Source: Tetranychus cinnabarinus
Lineage: Eukaryota; Arthropoda; Arachnida; Trombidiformes; Tetranychidae
Length of the DNA stretch: 64,000 nucleotides
Direction of reading: 5' to 3'
Assembly (NCBI GenBank): GCA_022266195.1
Contig: WHVY01000004.1
Coordinates: forward strand, 2,001,501-2,065,500
The notes below the pieces were generated by a model that saw nothing but the letters and a program-made list of their open reading frames with translations, did not search any database and was not told where the DNA came from. The translations under genes and the position numbers were made by a program. Numbering within the stretch: position 1 is the first letter of the stretch; every line of letters begins with the position of its first letter. Shown one piece after another: positions 35,902-48,297 of the stretch.

Positions 35902-37671
35902 CTTGACCTCTAAGGTCTTTAATTTTCCCTTCAAATCCTGTCTTCTGGAAGAAAAGTTCTGTAAATCTAATTCTGTGCAAATACTATATGGAAACCATCC
36001 ACGGATATCCAAGCAGGACTTGATCTTTATAAACTCTTTTTTATAACAGAAATCGGATAATAAGGATAAATGCATTTTAATATCTATCTTACATTGACCA
36101 AGAGACTATTAAAGTATCTTTATTTTAATATCTATTTTTGGTTTAAATTTTATCAAAGATCAGAAGCTAGGGCCTTGCAACAACCTTTCGTAGTCAATGA
36201 TCTTGATGTTTCTGTTTAAATAAACCAGTTATCTGACACGATGCCAATTAAATCAACCTTGACTGATAGCAGTTCATCACCAGAGCTGCTATTAATATTG
36301 AAATCTCATGATCATGAGGTTAGATCAGCTAGAAAAGGCTTGTTTACAATTAACAAACCAAAACATTGAAGTTTGCAAAATAATGAAATATGATCATCAT
36401 AAATTGAAGTGTTTTCCTGTTAATTTGTCAAGTCCCTTGAAACTTGGCATTTGAAAGGTAAACGAAACAAATTATTTGAATAATAACAGAAATCGGATAA
36501 TAAGGATAAATACATTTTAATATCTATCTTACATTGATCAAGAGACCATTAAAGTATCTTTATTTTAATATCTATTTTTGGTTTTAAATTTTATCAACGA
36601 TCAGAAGCTACATTTTGGTAACAAATTGTAAGAGTATCAAGAACGATGTATTAAATTGATGATAAATTATCGTTAAACGTAATAGAAAGAGAAAAATGCT
36701 CTAGAAAAAAAAAGATTATGTTGAGCGCATAAATGAGATTATGATTCTCATAAAGATGGTTCTTGCATTATTATTGTGAATCGTTAACTTGATTTGAGAA
36801 AAATATCGCAGTCATACTCAAGGAGAACACAGTAATTAACATGAAATGCTGGGAAACATCTGGTTTGCCATTCACCGGTGATAGATAATATCGGAAAGGA
36901 TAGTTAACAAAAAAGGTAATGAGAAAAGACAAGAAAAAAAACAAAATATAATTAGACTTTTCCATTGAGTTGCAGCTGATAGAACCTGAGTTATGATTGA
37001 ATTATTTTTTACAGGAAAACCTGCACAAGACATTTCATGCTAATTATCAGTTAAAGGGATGGATGCTATCAACAATCAAGCCATGAAAATAATGGTCACA
37101 ATCAATTAACTAATTTGTAAATAAATATATAAAAAAGATTATTGGTTTATGCATATGCTGAGTGATAATTGAGAAGTAAAATTGATTGCTATCTCGATCA
37201 CCATTCAGTCAATAGACTGCTGATTTTAGCACTCATCTCAATCACTGGTAATTTTTTATTTTTATCCTTCATCTAATTTGGTTCAACTTTTAAGAGTTGA
37301 ATTTTCAATTGAAAGGATAAATTAGTAATTAGTAAAATTTTGTTTGGTCAAACGTTTGCTCAATCTTATAGGCAACAAAAATTTCAATTGGATTAATCCA
37401 AAATTCACATTTAACTTTAGCTCATGCTAACTATTATTTGTTTTGCTGACTTATATTAAGCTTTCGTTTAGTGGATTAAAACGAAACAACAATCTAGTGA
37501 ATTTAGGATTGCTAAGGTGAGTATACTCTTCTGATGAACTCCTCAAGTAGACCTTAAGATTGATTGGATGGAGAAAAGAATGAAATAGTCAAGGAATGGG
37601 GATTTGGGATGAAGAAAGTTACAAATCTGTTGAATAGAAGATGAAAAAATTGAAGATCTTTGATTTGTTTA
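35902..37671. other. Intergenic region with a local duplication
   Basis: Holds the kinase 3' UTR and two copies of a 128-bp repeat. A 64-codon minus-strand frame at 36771-36965 begins with a hydrophobic signal-like segment and has a second hydrophobic stretch. It could be a tiny membrane protein but has no other support. Nothing else recognised. Confidence 0.5.
36043..36610. repeat. Pair of 128-bp direct repeats
   Basis: 36043-36169 and 36483-36610 are near-identical (a handful of substitutions and one extra base), in the same orientation, 440 bp apart. Both run from ATAACAGAAATCGGATAATA to CAGAAGCTA. This looks like a recent partial tandem duplication of the kinase 3' flank, or an insertion between duplicated flanks. 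Confidence 0.85.
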
Positions 37672-39366
37672 TCACTGGTTGAGATCAACTTTCTTGATAG
37701 TGAATTTTCGCTTGGGCGATTTAACACAGGTAGTACCATTAACGTCGATCCCTTTTCTATCACTGGTTTCACTATCATAACCGGAATCTTGGCGAGATCT
37801 CATCTTGGCTTCCATAGGATCAACGTTTTCACTTTGTTTCTCTTCATCATAATCTGTCTGTGGATCAGCACTATTAATGAATGGTCCATCATCGTTATCA
37901 ATAACGGATTCTTCATTCATGTTGCGTCTCGTTTGGTTGGAAATTCGTTCCTGGTGGGTTGGATTCGGCTGACTATGATTATTTGGTTGCTGCTGAAGTG
38001 AATGATGGTGAGGCTGTTGTGGTTTCAATCGGTCGTTATGCTGAAAATGCTTGGTATTGCTGATATTATCGTTTTTGTTCGTTGGGTTTACAGGTGAATT
38101 TGTAGGATTCCCCTTATTGTTGTTGTCTCGCTTCCGGTTCTTTTTCTTATTGCCTCCATTCTGTTTATTATCCAGAATAGTTGAGTTTATCTTAAATGTG
38201 GCTTTAGAAACATAGCAACTGAAGTGGACACTTTTTTTAGGTTTTTCCTCCTCTTGTCCAGGACCTTCTGTAGCCGACGAGCAAGAAGATTCTGTTGATC
38301 CTTCACATGAAGCTTCCAGGGGCGAAATACATTCCAGAGATTGAGTTTGGCCTTTCTCATGAGACTCCAATAAATTTGATTGGTTAGAGCTATCACAACT
38401 TGATTCGGATAAGGTTCGGCGGTTCCAATCGCGAGGATACTTGAGGATACCTCTAACTGGTAAAGTCTAGAGTAGAGATAAAGATAAATAATAATAAATA
38501 ATTATTTGAAATTAAAGAGGTCATGGATAAATTCAATTTCCTTCTTCCATTGTGTAATAATAAATACAAACCTCTCCTGATGATTCTGAAACTGTTCGAC
38601 GAAGCGAACGATCAACCTTTCTTATTATAAAAACAATATCCTCATTGTTTTTGTTTCTTATTGGAGTAGATCTCGGCTTAGTATCACAATCACTTTCACT
38701 TCGAGTAGCTCTCCTTCCTCCTCGATTGTTGCAACGAGCATTATTCTGCTTAAACGAGTGTCGATCACCATTAAAATTATTTTGACGATTTTTAGGAACA
38801 AATCTGAATCTGTTACCAGACTGAAACTGTTCTTGGGGCGAGAAAACTTTAACCTATAACAAAAAAATTATTAGTCTAGTCAAAAAAATAAGCTCAATAG
38901 GACGTACATTTTGACCATTTTTTGCTCCTTCGGTTTGGCTCCTTCCTTTCATGCTATTTTCAATGATAAGATTGTTGTTTTTATTGTTTGGCTTAGATTT
39001 CCCAGGTGTGTTTCTTGAATCATTTTCAACAATGGGGTCATCATTTATCCGATTATTATTCAGATCATCAGCCACTTTATTAGATTGAGATGAGCTACAC
39101 TCTTTTCCGGAAATTTTTTCGGGAGATTGGGCAGATTCCAGAGACTCTAAATTTGTGTTGGCAGTTGAATCAGCTGAGCTTGAGAAGGACAAAGATGATT
39201 GCTGAGAAGAAGGTAATGTAGATCCATAACTTTTGATAATAGGTGACACAGGATTATGCAAATCTTCTAAAGAGCCATATCCATGTTCACTTGAATTATC
39301 ACAAAAGTCTAAATTTTTACCAGGAAATTTTTGGGTTGAAGAGTTGCCAGTTAATTTAACATCCAT
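37672..39366 (-). CDS. Disordered protein with PP1-docking SILK and RVxF motifs
   Basis: Three exons, 38908-39366, 38572-38853 and 37672-38466, all phase 0, give 511 aa. I do not recognise the family. The protein is mostly low-complexity: Ser-rich in exon 1, Arg/Asn-rich in exon 2, Asn/Gln/His-rich in exon 3. Two short motifs stand out. GILK at 253-256 fits the SILK consensus, and KSVHF at 325-329 fits the RVxF consensus for protein phosphatase 1 binding, in the usual order with SILK first. An acidic and basic C-terminus ends RKFTIKKVDLNQ. A PP1 regulatory subunit is a reasonable inference. The start MDVKLTGN was chosen because an acceptor-like tatacag lies just upstream, suggesting a separate 5' UTR exon. 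Confidence 0.75.
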
Positions 39367-41763
39367 TGAGAAATTCAAATTCTGTATAAAGCACAGGTAA
39401 TTGTATAGATCCGAATTGTAAAGATGCACAATGTTAAGGAAGAGAAAAATTGTAAAGTGTGAGTTAATATAGTTTGATTGAGACTCAAAGTCAATCTAAC
39501 AAAGATTGTAGGATTAAATAAATAAATCTTGAAGACAAAAAAAGAAGATGAGGAGAGAAAGAGTTGGGAACACAAAGAAGATTCACAGAAAAAACCAAAA
39601 ACAATCAAACAAAGCAGATGAAATAATGAATGAGAATAGGAAAATTTTGAATATGATTAATCAATCGAATGGTCTAGAAGATTAATAAGAGAGAAAGCAA
39701 ATAATCTTACCGGTTATTGTAATCAAGCAAAAACGATTAACAGATTGTTGTACAAATGATATCAAAGCAGAAACTGCAACATTACACAAGTATTGATGTC
39801 TTTTTCCTTTTTCTCAACGCCATCTACATATACGGCCTTCACTATAAAACTTATACACAACATTCAGTAATCAAATGGTGATGTAAATCAAAAGTCTTAA
39901 TGCAAGACTAATTAATTAAGAGCATTTAATTATTCTTAGTAACATAAGATCTTCCATGTGTAATAAGTTAAACGGTGTTGCGGCTAGTAAAATTCAAGCA
40001 ATAACTTAGCTAAATGTCGATAAAGATTGTTGATAATATTCAAAGTCACAATATTTTAATTGTCGAATGAGCTTAATCATCTTTAAACTTCATCTTCATC
40101 TCTTCACCTTGAACCTCACTAGCCACAATACCCTTTAAATCACTCAACATGAATTTCCATGAGGCTAAAAATTAAGCGAAAAATTGCCTGATATCGTTAC
40201 TGATAATCTTATTTTCTTATTTTTAACGTTACTGATAATCATTATGCAATAAAATTAACTGCATTTATGCCATAATAATCAAATTACACATGGATAATTA
40301 CTCGATTTTAATGATTTTAAATTCATTCTCAAGCAAAATTGTGATATCAATAATGTTGAACACTTGAATGTATTACTGAAGAGGTTGACAAGATCTAAGT
40401 TGATTACTGTGTTATTATATCCACAGACAGTCAACAAACCATGGTCTTAATCACGTTATTTTGTTTTATCTTGTTACAATTAAAGTAATCAGTTAACAAA
40501 CTGTTGATTAATAGACAATCCCATCAATGCCATTAAAACAACAACAATAGTAGTCTTTGTACACATACCTAACCAGATTTCTCGTGACCTGAAAATTGAA
40601 TTGAATCATTAATAAATCAACTGATCATATTAGCCTATGAAAATAGTAAAACATAAACACACACATTAATGGCTGTTTAAGCTCATCAATAGTTGGGCCA
40701 ATTGTTGAACAATTCAAGGATCTTCAATAGAAAGTGTGAAATCTTCAGTCATTACTTTTTTTAAAAACAACAACATCCTAATAATATTTCAACTGCTGAG
40801 GTTACCGTTTATTAACCAGAGAAAAGACTTCATTGATTATCATTATTCTAGCAGCAATTCAAGAACACGATTGTAAACAAATAAGTCATTATTTAAAGTT
40901 TCGATGCTGTATCTCTTGAAATAATTGCAAATCACAGTAAATCACTTTCAAAAATTTAATCAAAATTAAATAGCCTTCAAACAGTGAATGCAATCAGAAA
41001 TGGAAAAGTGGTTACAAGTTGAATTTAATGTGAAAACTATTGCAGTTTGTTTACTAGGCTAATCATTTAATGTTAAAGTTGAATAGTTTAGCCACTGATT
41101 TAATCCTTTGGATTGTTAACAGTTATCATTGTAATTAAGGCAGATAGTTTTTTCTTAAACACGTCAATAGATGGATGTAAATGACTACAATAAAATTGAG
41201 TAGAGTTGCATGTTTTATTATAATGTATTATTTAATATAATTTGTTGAAGCTTGACAAAGAAAAATGAGTGAAATTATCAATATTTATTTATTTATATGT
41301 ATATTTATATCATTATCATTTTCCTCTTTGCACGATTATAACGATTTAAAAATAAGACAGAATGGTTATAAACTTATTCTAATATCATCTCAAACAGTAG
41401 CTTATACAATTTTTCTGTCTTAAAATTATCATTGTTGATATACAATATATAAGCTTATTAATTTGTAGTAATTTGTTAAATTTTTCAATAACTTTTCTTA
41501 AGAAAGGTAGTTTCTTTTTCCTCCTTTCATCAGGTTATGGGTTTGGTTGCGAGAGGTGATTAGCAAATGTTGATTGACAAAAAAATGTGAAAAAAGTTCC
41601 AGGACAAAAGTAAGGCGAAAAATTTAAAGCCAGGCTTTCAAGTTAGGACATGATGAGAATTTGGTGGTAACGTCAATTTTGTTTCTTTTAAATCATCTTT
41701 TATTTGGGTCTTTTCATGCGATGAAGTCCATTCTTATAAATGCTGTCTTTACATTAATCAAAT
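39367..41763. other. Intergenic region
   Basis: 2.4 kb, AT-rich. The first part probably carries 5' UTR exon(s) of the gene at 37672-39366. No coding exon, RNA gene or sharp repeat was recognised. The right end is the 3' UTR of the ZMYND8-like gene. Confidence 0.5.
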
Positions 41764-44517
41764 TTAATTAACTGTTGAGTTGTACGAAGTAGTCGAGGTA
41801 TTATTGTTAATTGATGCAGTCTGTAGCTGAGGTTGCTGTTGGTTTGATTGATTATATTGTTGCTGGTTTGCAGTTGACTGGGAATTTGTTTGCTGCCAAT
41901 GTGACTGTTGTTGGCATTTGGATGCGTGTTTCGGCCATTGCGCTTTCTGACAATCAAGACTGCAATAAGATGTATTCCAACAGCAAAAGTACATTGCCTC
42001 TTTAAGACATTCGGAGCACCAGAGTTTCTTTTTTGTTTCCTCGATTTCTTTACGATATTTTTCTTCCAGAGTTATTGTCAATTCTTTTAAAGCTCTTTCG
42101 TTTTCCTTTTGCCATGATTCTCTCATTTCTCTGTGAAAAAAAAACATAAAAAAGATTATTAAAAATGAGATTCGATAAATGAAGGTTGAGTAATGAAAAA
42201 ATATTGTATAATTTACAAACCTTATTTTCAAATTTTGATTATGTTCAATTTCCTTGAGCTGTTCTTTGTGCATCATTTTCTCAAACTCGTATTTCTTTTT
42301 CAATGCTTCCAGCTCATCGAAAATTTTTGTTGACTCGTTTTCTTCTACTTTAACCGGGACTTTCTTTTTAGCTGAACCAGATTTCTTAACAGATAAAGGA
42401 GTCTTCTCGTTTTCCACCTTTTCTTTATCCTTCTTGACTTTTCCTTGACTGGTCTTCTTCTTGACTGATTTTGGTGTTTCGTCTTTTTTTGGCGAAGCGT
42501 TTGGCTGTTGTGGTGATTGTTGCTGTTGCACTTGGGGTGAACGTAATGGAATTTTAATAGATTTTGGTATCGTCAATTTAGGTATAGGCGCTTCACTTTT
42601 CACTGGTTTCTCTGGAACTGTCGGTGGATCTGGTGATGGTGAAAGTTCACTCGAACTTTCAACTTTTTCAGATTTCAATCCTTTACCATCACTTTCGGCT
42701 ATTTCCAGATCATCTCCTGTCTCGTCGATCACAAGCTTGTCTTCATTCAGATCAGAGTCTCTATCATCATCAAGCGATGACATCTCTTCGTCTTCAAGTC
42801 CGTCACAGATATAAAGTTTGTTGACATTGATGGGCTGTTTTGATTTTGCATAGTGAAACTTGAATGGAAACAATTCATTCAATCGTTTAACATGCAAAGC
42901 AAGCTCGTTCAAGGCAGAATCATATTTGCTGTTCTTTTGTCCTTTTCCGGATCCTTTAGCACTTTTAGTGGAATTTGGTTTAGTTAATAGACTACATTGT
43001 TCGACAGGAACCCATGATCTATGGAAAAACAATAAAAAGACGTATTAGTTGACATGATTTTAGAAATTTTGATAAGAGCACAGGAGAAAAGGAAAACTTA
43101 CCTATCATGCGCTCCAAAAAATCGCACATCAACTTCGTTCTTTTCTTTATCATATCGTACGACTTTTGCTGGCCAAGGTGGATAACCTGAAATACATGAA
43201 AATAATCACATTAGCACCACTTAATCAAATGAGACAAAATGCAACAAATTGCAACTGAACCTTATGATACTCACCTCTCATTTTAGCGTAAACAAGTATG
43301 TGGGGTCGAGCACAGGGCTCGGTGAACCAATCTTTATCTTTAAATGTGTAAAAATTTCGGAAACAATTGAAGCATATTTCAATTTCTTGCATTTCATTTT
43401 TAGCCACTTTAAGGAAATAATTGGCATTTTTTGTTAGAGGATGATTTGGTGAATTGTAAATATAACAATTGTGGACGATATATTTTATGTCAGCCATTAA
43501 ACTGTCCGTACTTTTATAGACTTTAGAACGAATATTTCTTTCGATTGTACTGAAATCCATAGGATGTTTTATAAAACTACGATAATCTGGAAAAACTGCA
43601 TCAGATACAGGTTGATGAAATGATCTATCGGCAGTCTGAAATTGAGGAAAAAAGAGAAATGGTTAGTAATTTTTACACTTTAAAAATGTTTCTTTTGAAT
43701 AACTTACCGCCTTGATGGTCTGTACAGCAAACATGAGAAGTTCAGAGAAATCATGTGGATTTAAATGACTCAGGGTTGAAGATTTTGAAGCTAAATCTTC
43801 TGATTTGTTAATGGCAGAACATTCGATACAAATCCAATCACTATTATTAGCACAATTTTTATTCGCCTCGAAGAGTTCACTGGAAGCAGAGTTATCAGGT
43901 GGCAGACACTTGCGATGATAGCTTCTGGGACACGATTTACAGGTGATATAGTTATTGCCTTTTTCTTTGTGGCATATCCAACAATAGTCGTCCTTTTCTT
44001 GTCTTTTATCATTCTTATAATGATGTTGGGCTAATTTTTTTTCCGCACTTTCAATTGTTGGTTCATTTTGATCACGTGTCACTTCATCGATGGGGCGCTT
44101 TTTGCCCTGACTTTTTGGTTTCATAGAAATTTCACAGCTCGGTGAGCCACCATGATTAGAAATACCATTCTCGGTGTCTTGCATTTCGACCATTTCGTCT
44201 GCAGAATTTGTCAGCAATTCAGGTTGATCGTCAATTTTTGTAGATTCAGAAGCAATAGAATTATTTTTGATATTGGCAATATCACTAGTCTCTTGCGGTT
44301 TTGTTGACGCTAAAGCTCCTAGTTGATCTTGGGTGGTAGAAGGATCGGGAGTAGAAACATTTAAAATTTGAGATGATAGTGAAGATGATGGGTGAGATTG
44401 TGATGACGATTCTGATGATTGAGGAGGTGGAGGACTAACATCACTGGCAGGGTCAACAATTTTCATCTGGTTTGAGTCACTAGAGTCCGAGTCAATAGCT
44501 CCTTGCTCAGTAGCCAT
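41764..44517 (-). CDS. ZMYND8: ZMYND8-like chromatin reader (PHD, bromodomain, PWWP, MYND)
   Basis: A nuclear histone reader that links acetyl- and methyl-lysine marks to co-repressor complexes and the DNA damage response in mammals. Five exons: 43708-44517, 43275-43635, 43102-43186, 42221-43018 and 41764-42130; 806 aa. Order of domains: acidic Ser-rich N-terminus; PHD finger at about 175-235 (DDYCWICHKE, CKSCPRSYHRKCL, WICIEC); bromodomain at about 265-360 (HPMDFSTIERNI, CYIYNSPNH with the acetyl-lysine asparagine); PWWP from about 390 (GYPPWPAKVVRY, VRFFGAHDRSW); a Lys-rich linker; a coiled coil; and a MYND finger at about 722-760 (CSECLKEAMYFCC, HASKC). It ends in a Gln/Asn/Ser tail. Shorter than human ZMYND8 but with the same domain order. 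Confidence 0.93.
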
Positions 44518-45297
44518 TTTTTGTACTAACTATGGAAAATTTAAACGAAAAGAAAAGTAGATTATTATTGGTTTTGTTAAAACAGGAAATAGAGATATAA
44601 TTGTGCTGAAAGCAAACTAAACAAAATGGTTAGCAAAATAATCGGTTTTCAAAGTGTTTAGGACCTACGGCCATTGAGGGATTAACTCAAAATAAAGCGT
44701 CTTATCGATAAACCTTGAAAATGAAAGCCTAACTGATTAGATACTTTCAACACAATTAAACTTAAAATAATCACAAAATAGATTATCTCAAATCAGAGGA
44801 TAAGATCAGATTCAGATCAGAGGCTCGAATCAGAGGCTCAGATCAGGTCCAGGTTTATAAAGTCTTATTGCATTTTGTTTGACATCCTACCTAGAATATA
44901 CACTGATTCCGGTGTCAATATTTGAAGTTAAATGATAAAAAATATATAGGTTCGATTTTAAAGCAAGTTGATTTAATCAACACTGTTTTTAATTGATCCA
45001 TGACCAGTCAATCACAGATATCAGCGGTGAAAGTTGATTTGCATCAATTTGAACTCATCATTAGTCTTAAAGGATAATAATATTACAGTGATGATCAAAA
45101 ATTTTAAAATTAATAACATTATGCTGCATCAAAAGATGAAATGCAGTTTATTGGGGTTTAAGTAGCTTATACAGCGCCACTATAGAAGATTGAGAGTCGT
45201 AGTACCCTCTACAGTTTAAGTTTACAGTTTAGTTGAAAAGACATTAATGTTTTCTTATGGGTGAGTTGTTGATGAGGTAGTAATACATTGAGGACAT
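44518..45297. other. Intergenic region and LINE 3' flank
   Basis: Promoter side of the ZMYND8-like gene, with a degenerate tandem repeat of a roughly 14-bp unit (AATCAGAGGCTCA type) at about 44790-44852. The right part probably includes the LINE 3' UTR. No poly(A)/(T) tail or target-site duplication could be pinned down. Confidence 0.5.
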
Positions 45298-48297
45298 TTA
45301 GTTCAGAGTTACGTTTCGGGTAGTTAAGTACGGGATGATTTCATTTCCAATGATGTGAGACAAAAATCTATAGTATTTTAGAGGATCAGTAGTAATTTTA
45401 GCTAGTAAATTGAGATTTTGATTTGGTTTTTGTAATTTGTCCAGCATTTCTCTTTCTGTATCATATTTAGGGCAATGGCAAATCCAATGAAGGTTGTCAG
45501 CCAGAACCGCTCCACATGTACAAGGCCTAGATTCGGATAAAAAGTTGAGTCTTCCAGTCAGGAATCGTGTTTTGAGTGTAATTCTGTTGAATGATTTTAA
45601 TAGTTTCCATTTGGGTAGTGTAAACTTATAGCTGTATCGAGATTTCGCATATGCAATCCAGAGTTTATTTGTCCAACTTTCAGTCATCCATCTCGTTATT
45701 GGATTAGAACCCCACCAAATAACATCAGAGCGTACTAGTGGAAGAGTATCATGTAGTTCAGAAAAGTGCTTACTTTCAAGAATTCTCGGGATGTCATTGA
45801 GGAGTTGTTTGATTCCTACTCTGAAGATCTGGAAATGAAGAGGTTCAATCCCAAGAAGGGCTTGACTGAGAAGTAAGCTATCTCTCGGATTAATACCATA
45901 TTTAATTTTTGTTAGTTTATTAGCAGTTTTGTTAATATCAATTGCAAATTTGTTATGTTTGGTTATGGCGGGAATGAGGATAGGGGAATAGGTTGTTAGT
46001 TGAGAGTATATGAAGGCGTTAAGTAGAATGATATAAATTTTGTGAGGAATGGCTTTGAGAAGAGAACTGTTTAGGTTCAATATTTTCAATTTGTCCATTA
46101 GTTTGTCAAGTATTTTATCAATATCGACAAACATAGTAAGATTTCTCCTGCTAGTCACAGGTAGACCAAGAAATACTGCATCTGTCTTTACAGAATTAAG
46201 TCCTTCATTGATTATGATTTTGTATATTTGATTTGTTGGCATGATGATCGATTTGTCTGGAGATACTGAGAGATTTATTGGTGTAAGTAAGTTATTTAGT
46301 TTGCTAAAGATGAGGTTTATCCAGTCGCTTGTGCATTTGATATTAGCAGAATGTCCCATCGAAGGAACATCTATTCTGATAAACATATCATCCGCGTAGA
46401 CAGCCAGAGTTATCACCACACCATTTTCACTTTGAATTTTATCTAAGTCTTTCCTTAAATTTCGTATTACAGGTTGAATTCCGATTGAGAAAAGTCTCGG
46501 ACCAAGAATTGACCCTTGAGGTACTCCATTTTGTTGTTTGATAGCTTTGAGGCCATGATCTGAGTTAAAAATGCAGAATCTGTTTTTAAGGTAGCTTATT
46601 AATATCTTTTTCAAGTCATGGTCCAGCTTAGCTTGCATCAGCTCGAGGAGAAATGATTTGTGAGCAATGTTATCAAATGCTCCAATTATATCTGTTTGAA
46701 TAAAGCAGGTGGATTCAGCTTTTGTATTTGCATTAAGTACGTCCATAAGACAAGTGTTGATCCCTCTATTATTGATGTAAGCATGTTGATAGATTAAGTT
46801 ACAGTCGGGATAATTATTTGAGATTTTGTCTAATATTATCTTTTCAAGTATTTTACCGAAGGTTGTGGTAATTTGGATTTGACGCATTCTGATGTTATCT
46901 GCTTTCGGTATCATCGTACCTCTTGTGAGCTTCCAAGCCCATGGAAAGGTAGAATTATTAAGAATTAGATTAAAATAAGATGATAAGATGGAAGCATGAT
47001 TCTCAAATAGATGAATCACTTGTTGAGGTTTGAGTCTATCTAGTCCTGGTGATTTATCAGAGAGTTCTTTGGTCACTTTAATGAGATCGTCGATATTAAT
47101 GTGATGATTATGGTCATGTCTAAGTGGAGATGAATTGTTTGGTATGTTGTCAATGATATTAAAGGGTTGAAGGTTATTCAGGAAGGAAGCTGTGGTCATC
47201 TCAAATTCATCCGATGGTTTAATTTCATCAGTTAACAGTCTTTTGATGTTTCTCCAGGTGGTCTTTGGATCAAGAGTGTTGAACTTTTCCTCTAGCTTCA
47301 TCTTGATTTCAGAATTTATCTCGATTTTGCAGTTTTTAATTTCTTTAATTAGATTAACATCATCCGGAGATCTTTTCAGTTTTCTTTTCAAGCTTTTCAT
47401 TTTTCTTTTCATCTCTTTGCTAACCAGATCTTTCATTAAAGAGACAACTTTAATTGTTTTAAAGCAGTTGGATTGAGCTTGAATTTGAGTGTCCAGAAGT
47501 TTGGCTAGCGCAGTGTCCAGGTCGAGATTTGTTTTCAGTAATTCAGGAGGTGGAAGGTCATTGATTAGTTGATTGTTCAGTTCTAGGTATTTCTTGTTGT
47601 CAAATACTGTCTTCATTGTATGATTACACTTCACATTGGTCATGAAATTGCCATAATCAACTTTGATCACAAAGTGTCGATGATCACTGCTTTCATTTCC
47701 AAGTTTAATTTCGTTGTTTTCTGTCACTGGAATGTTTGAGTAGACAACATCAATCCAATGCTTTGATTTCTGAGCAGCGATAAACGTGAAATTGTCAGAT
47801 CTCGGTTTGTGAAGATTATGGAGGTTCAGTTTGTCAAACATTTTTTTAACTATCTCGCCTTTACGTTGGTTGTCTTGATTAATTTTTGTTGACCAGTCAC
47901 CATTAGTCGAGTTAATATCTCCTTGGAGTATTATCGGTAGTGCACTAAAGCCACCAAGAGATCTTCCAATGCAAAAAACTTCTTCTTCATATTCATTTAT
48001 TGATAGTGATGGGCTTAGGTAGATGTTTGCTAGGACCAATTTCCTGTTGTTATGCTTGATTAGGGTTACAAGGCTTTCTTTACCAATTTTATGATTCTTT
48101 ATAAAGTTGTCTCGAGATATGATAGTCGCAGAACGTCCATTATGACAAACAGCAAAGATGTTGGTATCAATCGTAGCGATGACATTTGGATTGGTTTCTT
48201 GTAAGGTTAAGGCATCATAGATGTTTAGTTTAGATAAAGCTTTAGCAGTTTTAATTACATTAATCTGGCAGTTGTGAGCGTAAAAATTAAACGTCAT
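45298..48297 (-). CDS. LINE ORF2: endonuclease and reverse transcriptase
   Basis: 999 aa without a stop. Residues 1-220 look like an apurinic-type endonuclease/exonuclease/phosphatase fold: LTLQETNPN near the start, GDINSTNGDW, and SSDHRHFV as the catalytic Asp-His end. Residues about 370-700 are a reverse transcriptase: SPGLDRLKPQ, IQTDIIGAFDNIAHKSF, GVPQGSILGPRLFS and the catalytic VYADDMF. The C-terminal part carries the Cys/His motif CTCGAVLADNLHWICHCPKY, common in Jockey- and R1-like elements. No RNase H motif was seen. It would nick target DNA and prime reverse transcription of the element RNA. The start ATG overlaps the last 11 nt of ORF1, suggesting translation by termination and restart. 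The intact frame suggests recent insertion. Confidence 0.92.
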   Translation of the reverse strand: MTFNFYAHNCQINVIKTAKALSKLNIYDALTLQETNPNVIATIDTNIFAVCHNGRSATIISRDNFIKNHKIGKESLVTLIKHNNRKLVLANIYLSPSLSINEYEEEVFCIGRSLGGFSALPIILQGDINSTNGDWSTKINQDNQRKGEIVKKMFDKLNLHNLHKPRSDNFTFIAAQKSKHWIDVVYSNIPVTENNEIKLGNESSDHRHFVIKVDYGNFMTNVKCNHTMKTVFDNKKYLELNNQLINDLPPPELLKTNLDLDTALAKLLDTQIQAQSNCFKTIKVVSLMKDLVSKEMKRKMKSLKRKLKRSPDDVNLIKEIKNCKIEINSEIKMKLEEKFNTLDPKTTWRNIKRLLTDEIKPSDEFEMTTASFLNNLQPFNIIDNIPNNSSPLRHDHNHHINIDDLIKVTKELSDKSPGLDRLKPQQVIHLFENHASILSSYFNLILNNSTFPWAWKLTRGTMIPKADNIRMRQIQITTTFGKILEKIILDKISNNYPDCNLIYQHAYINNRGINTCLMDVLNANTKAESTCFIQTDIIGAFDNIAHKSFLLELMQAKLDHDLKKILISYLKNRFCIFNSDHGLKAIKQQNGVPQGSILGPRLFSIGIQPVIRNLRKDLDKIQSENGVVITLAVYADDMFIRIDVPSMGHSANIKCTSDWINLIFSKLNNLLTPINLSVSPDKSIIMPTNQIYKIIINEGLNSVKTDAVFLGLPVTSRRNLTMFVDIDKILDKLMDKLKILNLNSSLLKAIPHKIYIILLNAFIYSQLTTYSPILIPAITKHNKFAIDINKTANKLTKIKYGINPRDSLLLSQALLGIEPLHFQIFRVGIKQLLNDIPRILESKHFSELHDTLPLVRSDVIWWGSNPITRWMTESWTNKLWIAYAKSRYSYKFTLPKWKLLKSFNRITLKTRFLTGRLNFLSESRPCTCGAVLADNLHWICHCPKYDTEREMLDKLQKPNQNLNLLAKITTDPLKYYRFLSHIIGNEIIPYLTTRNVTLN

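Noticed and set aside
32151..36179. A shared 14-mer, GCTAGGGCCTTGCA, at about 32152 and 36166
   Set aside because: Similarity does not extend beyond the word, and matches of this length are not rare in 64 kb.
42461..42814. Plus-strand ORF rich in Cys, Gly and Ser
   Set aside because: Antisense of the ZMYND8-like exon encoding a low-complexity linker. No independent signal.
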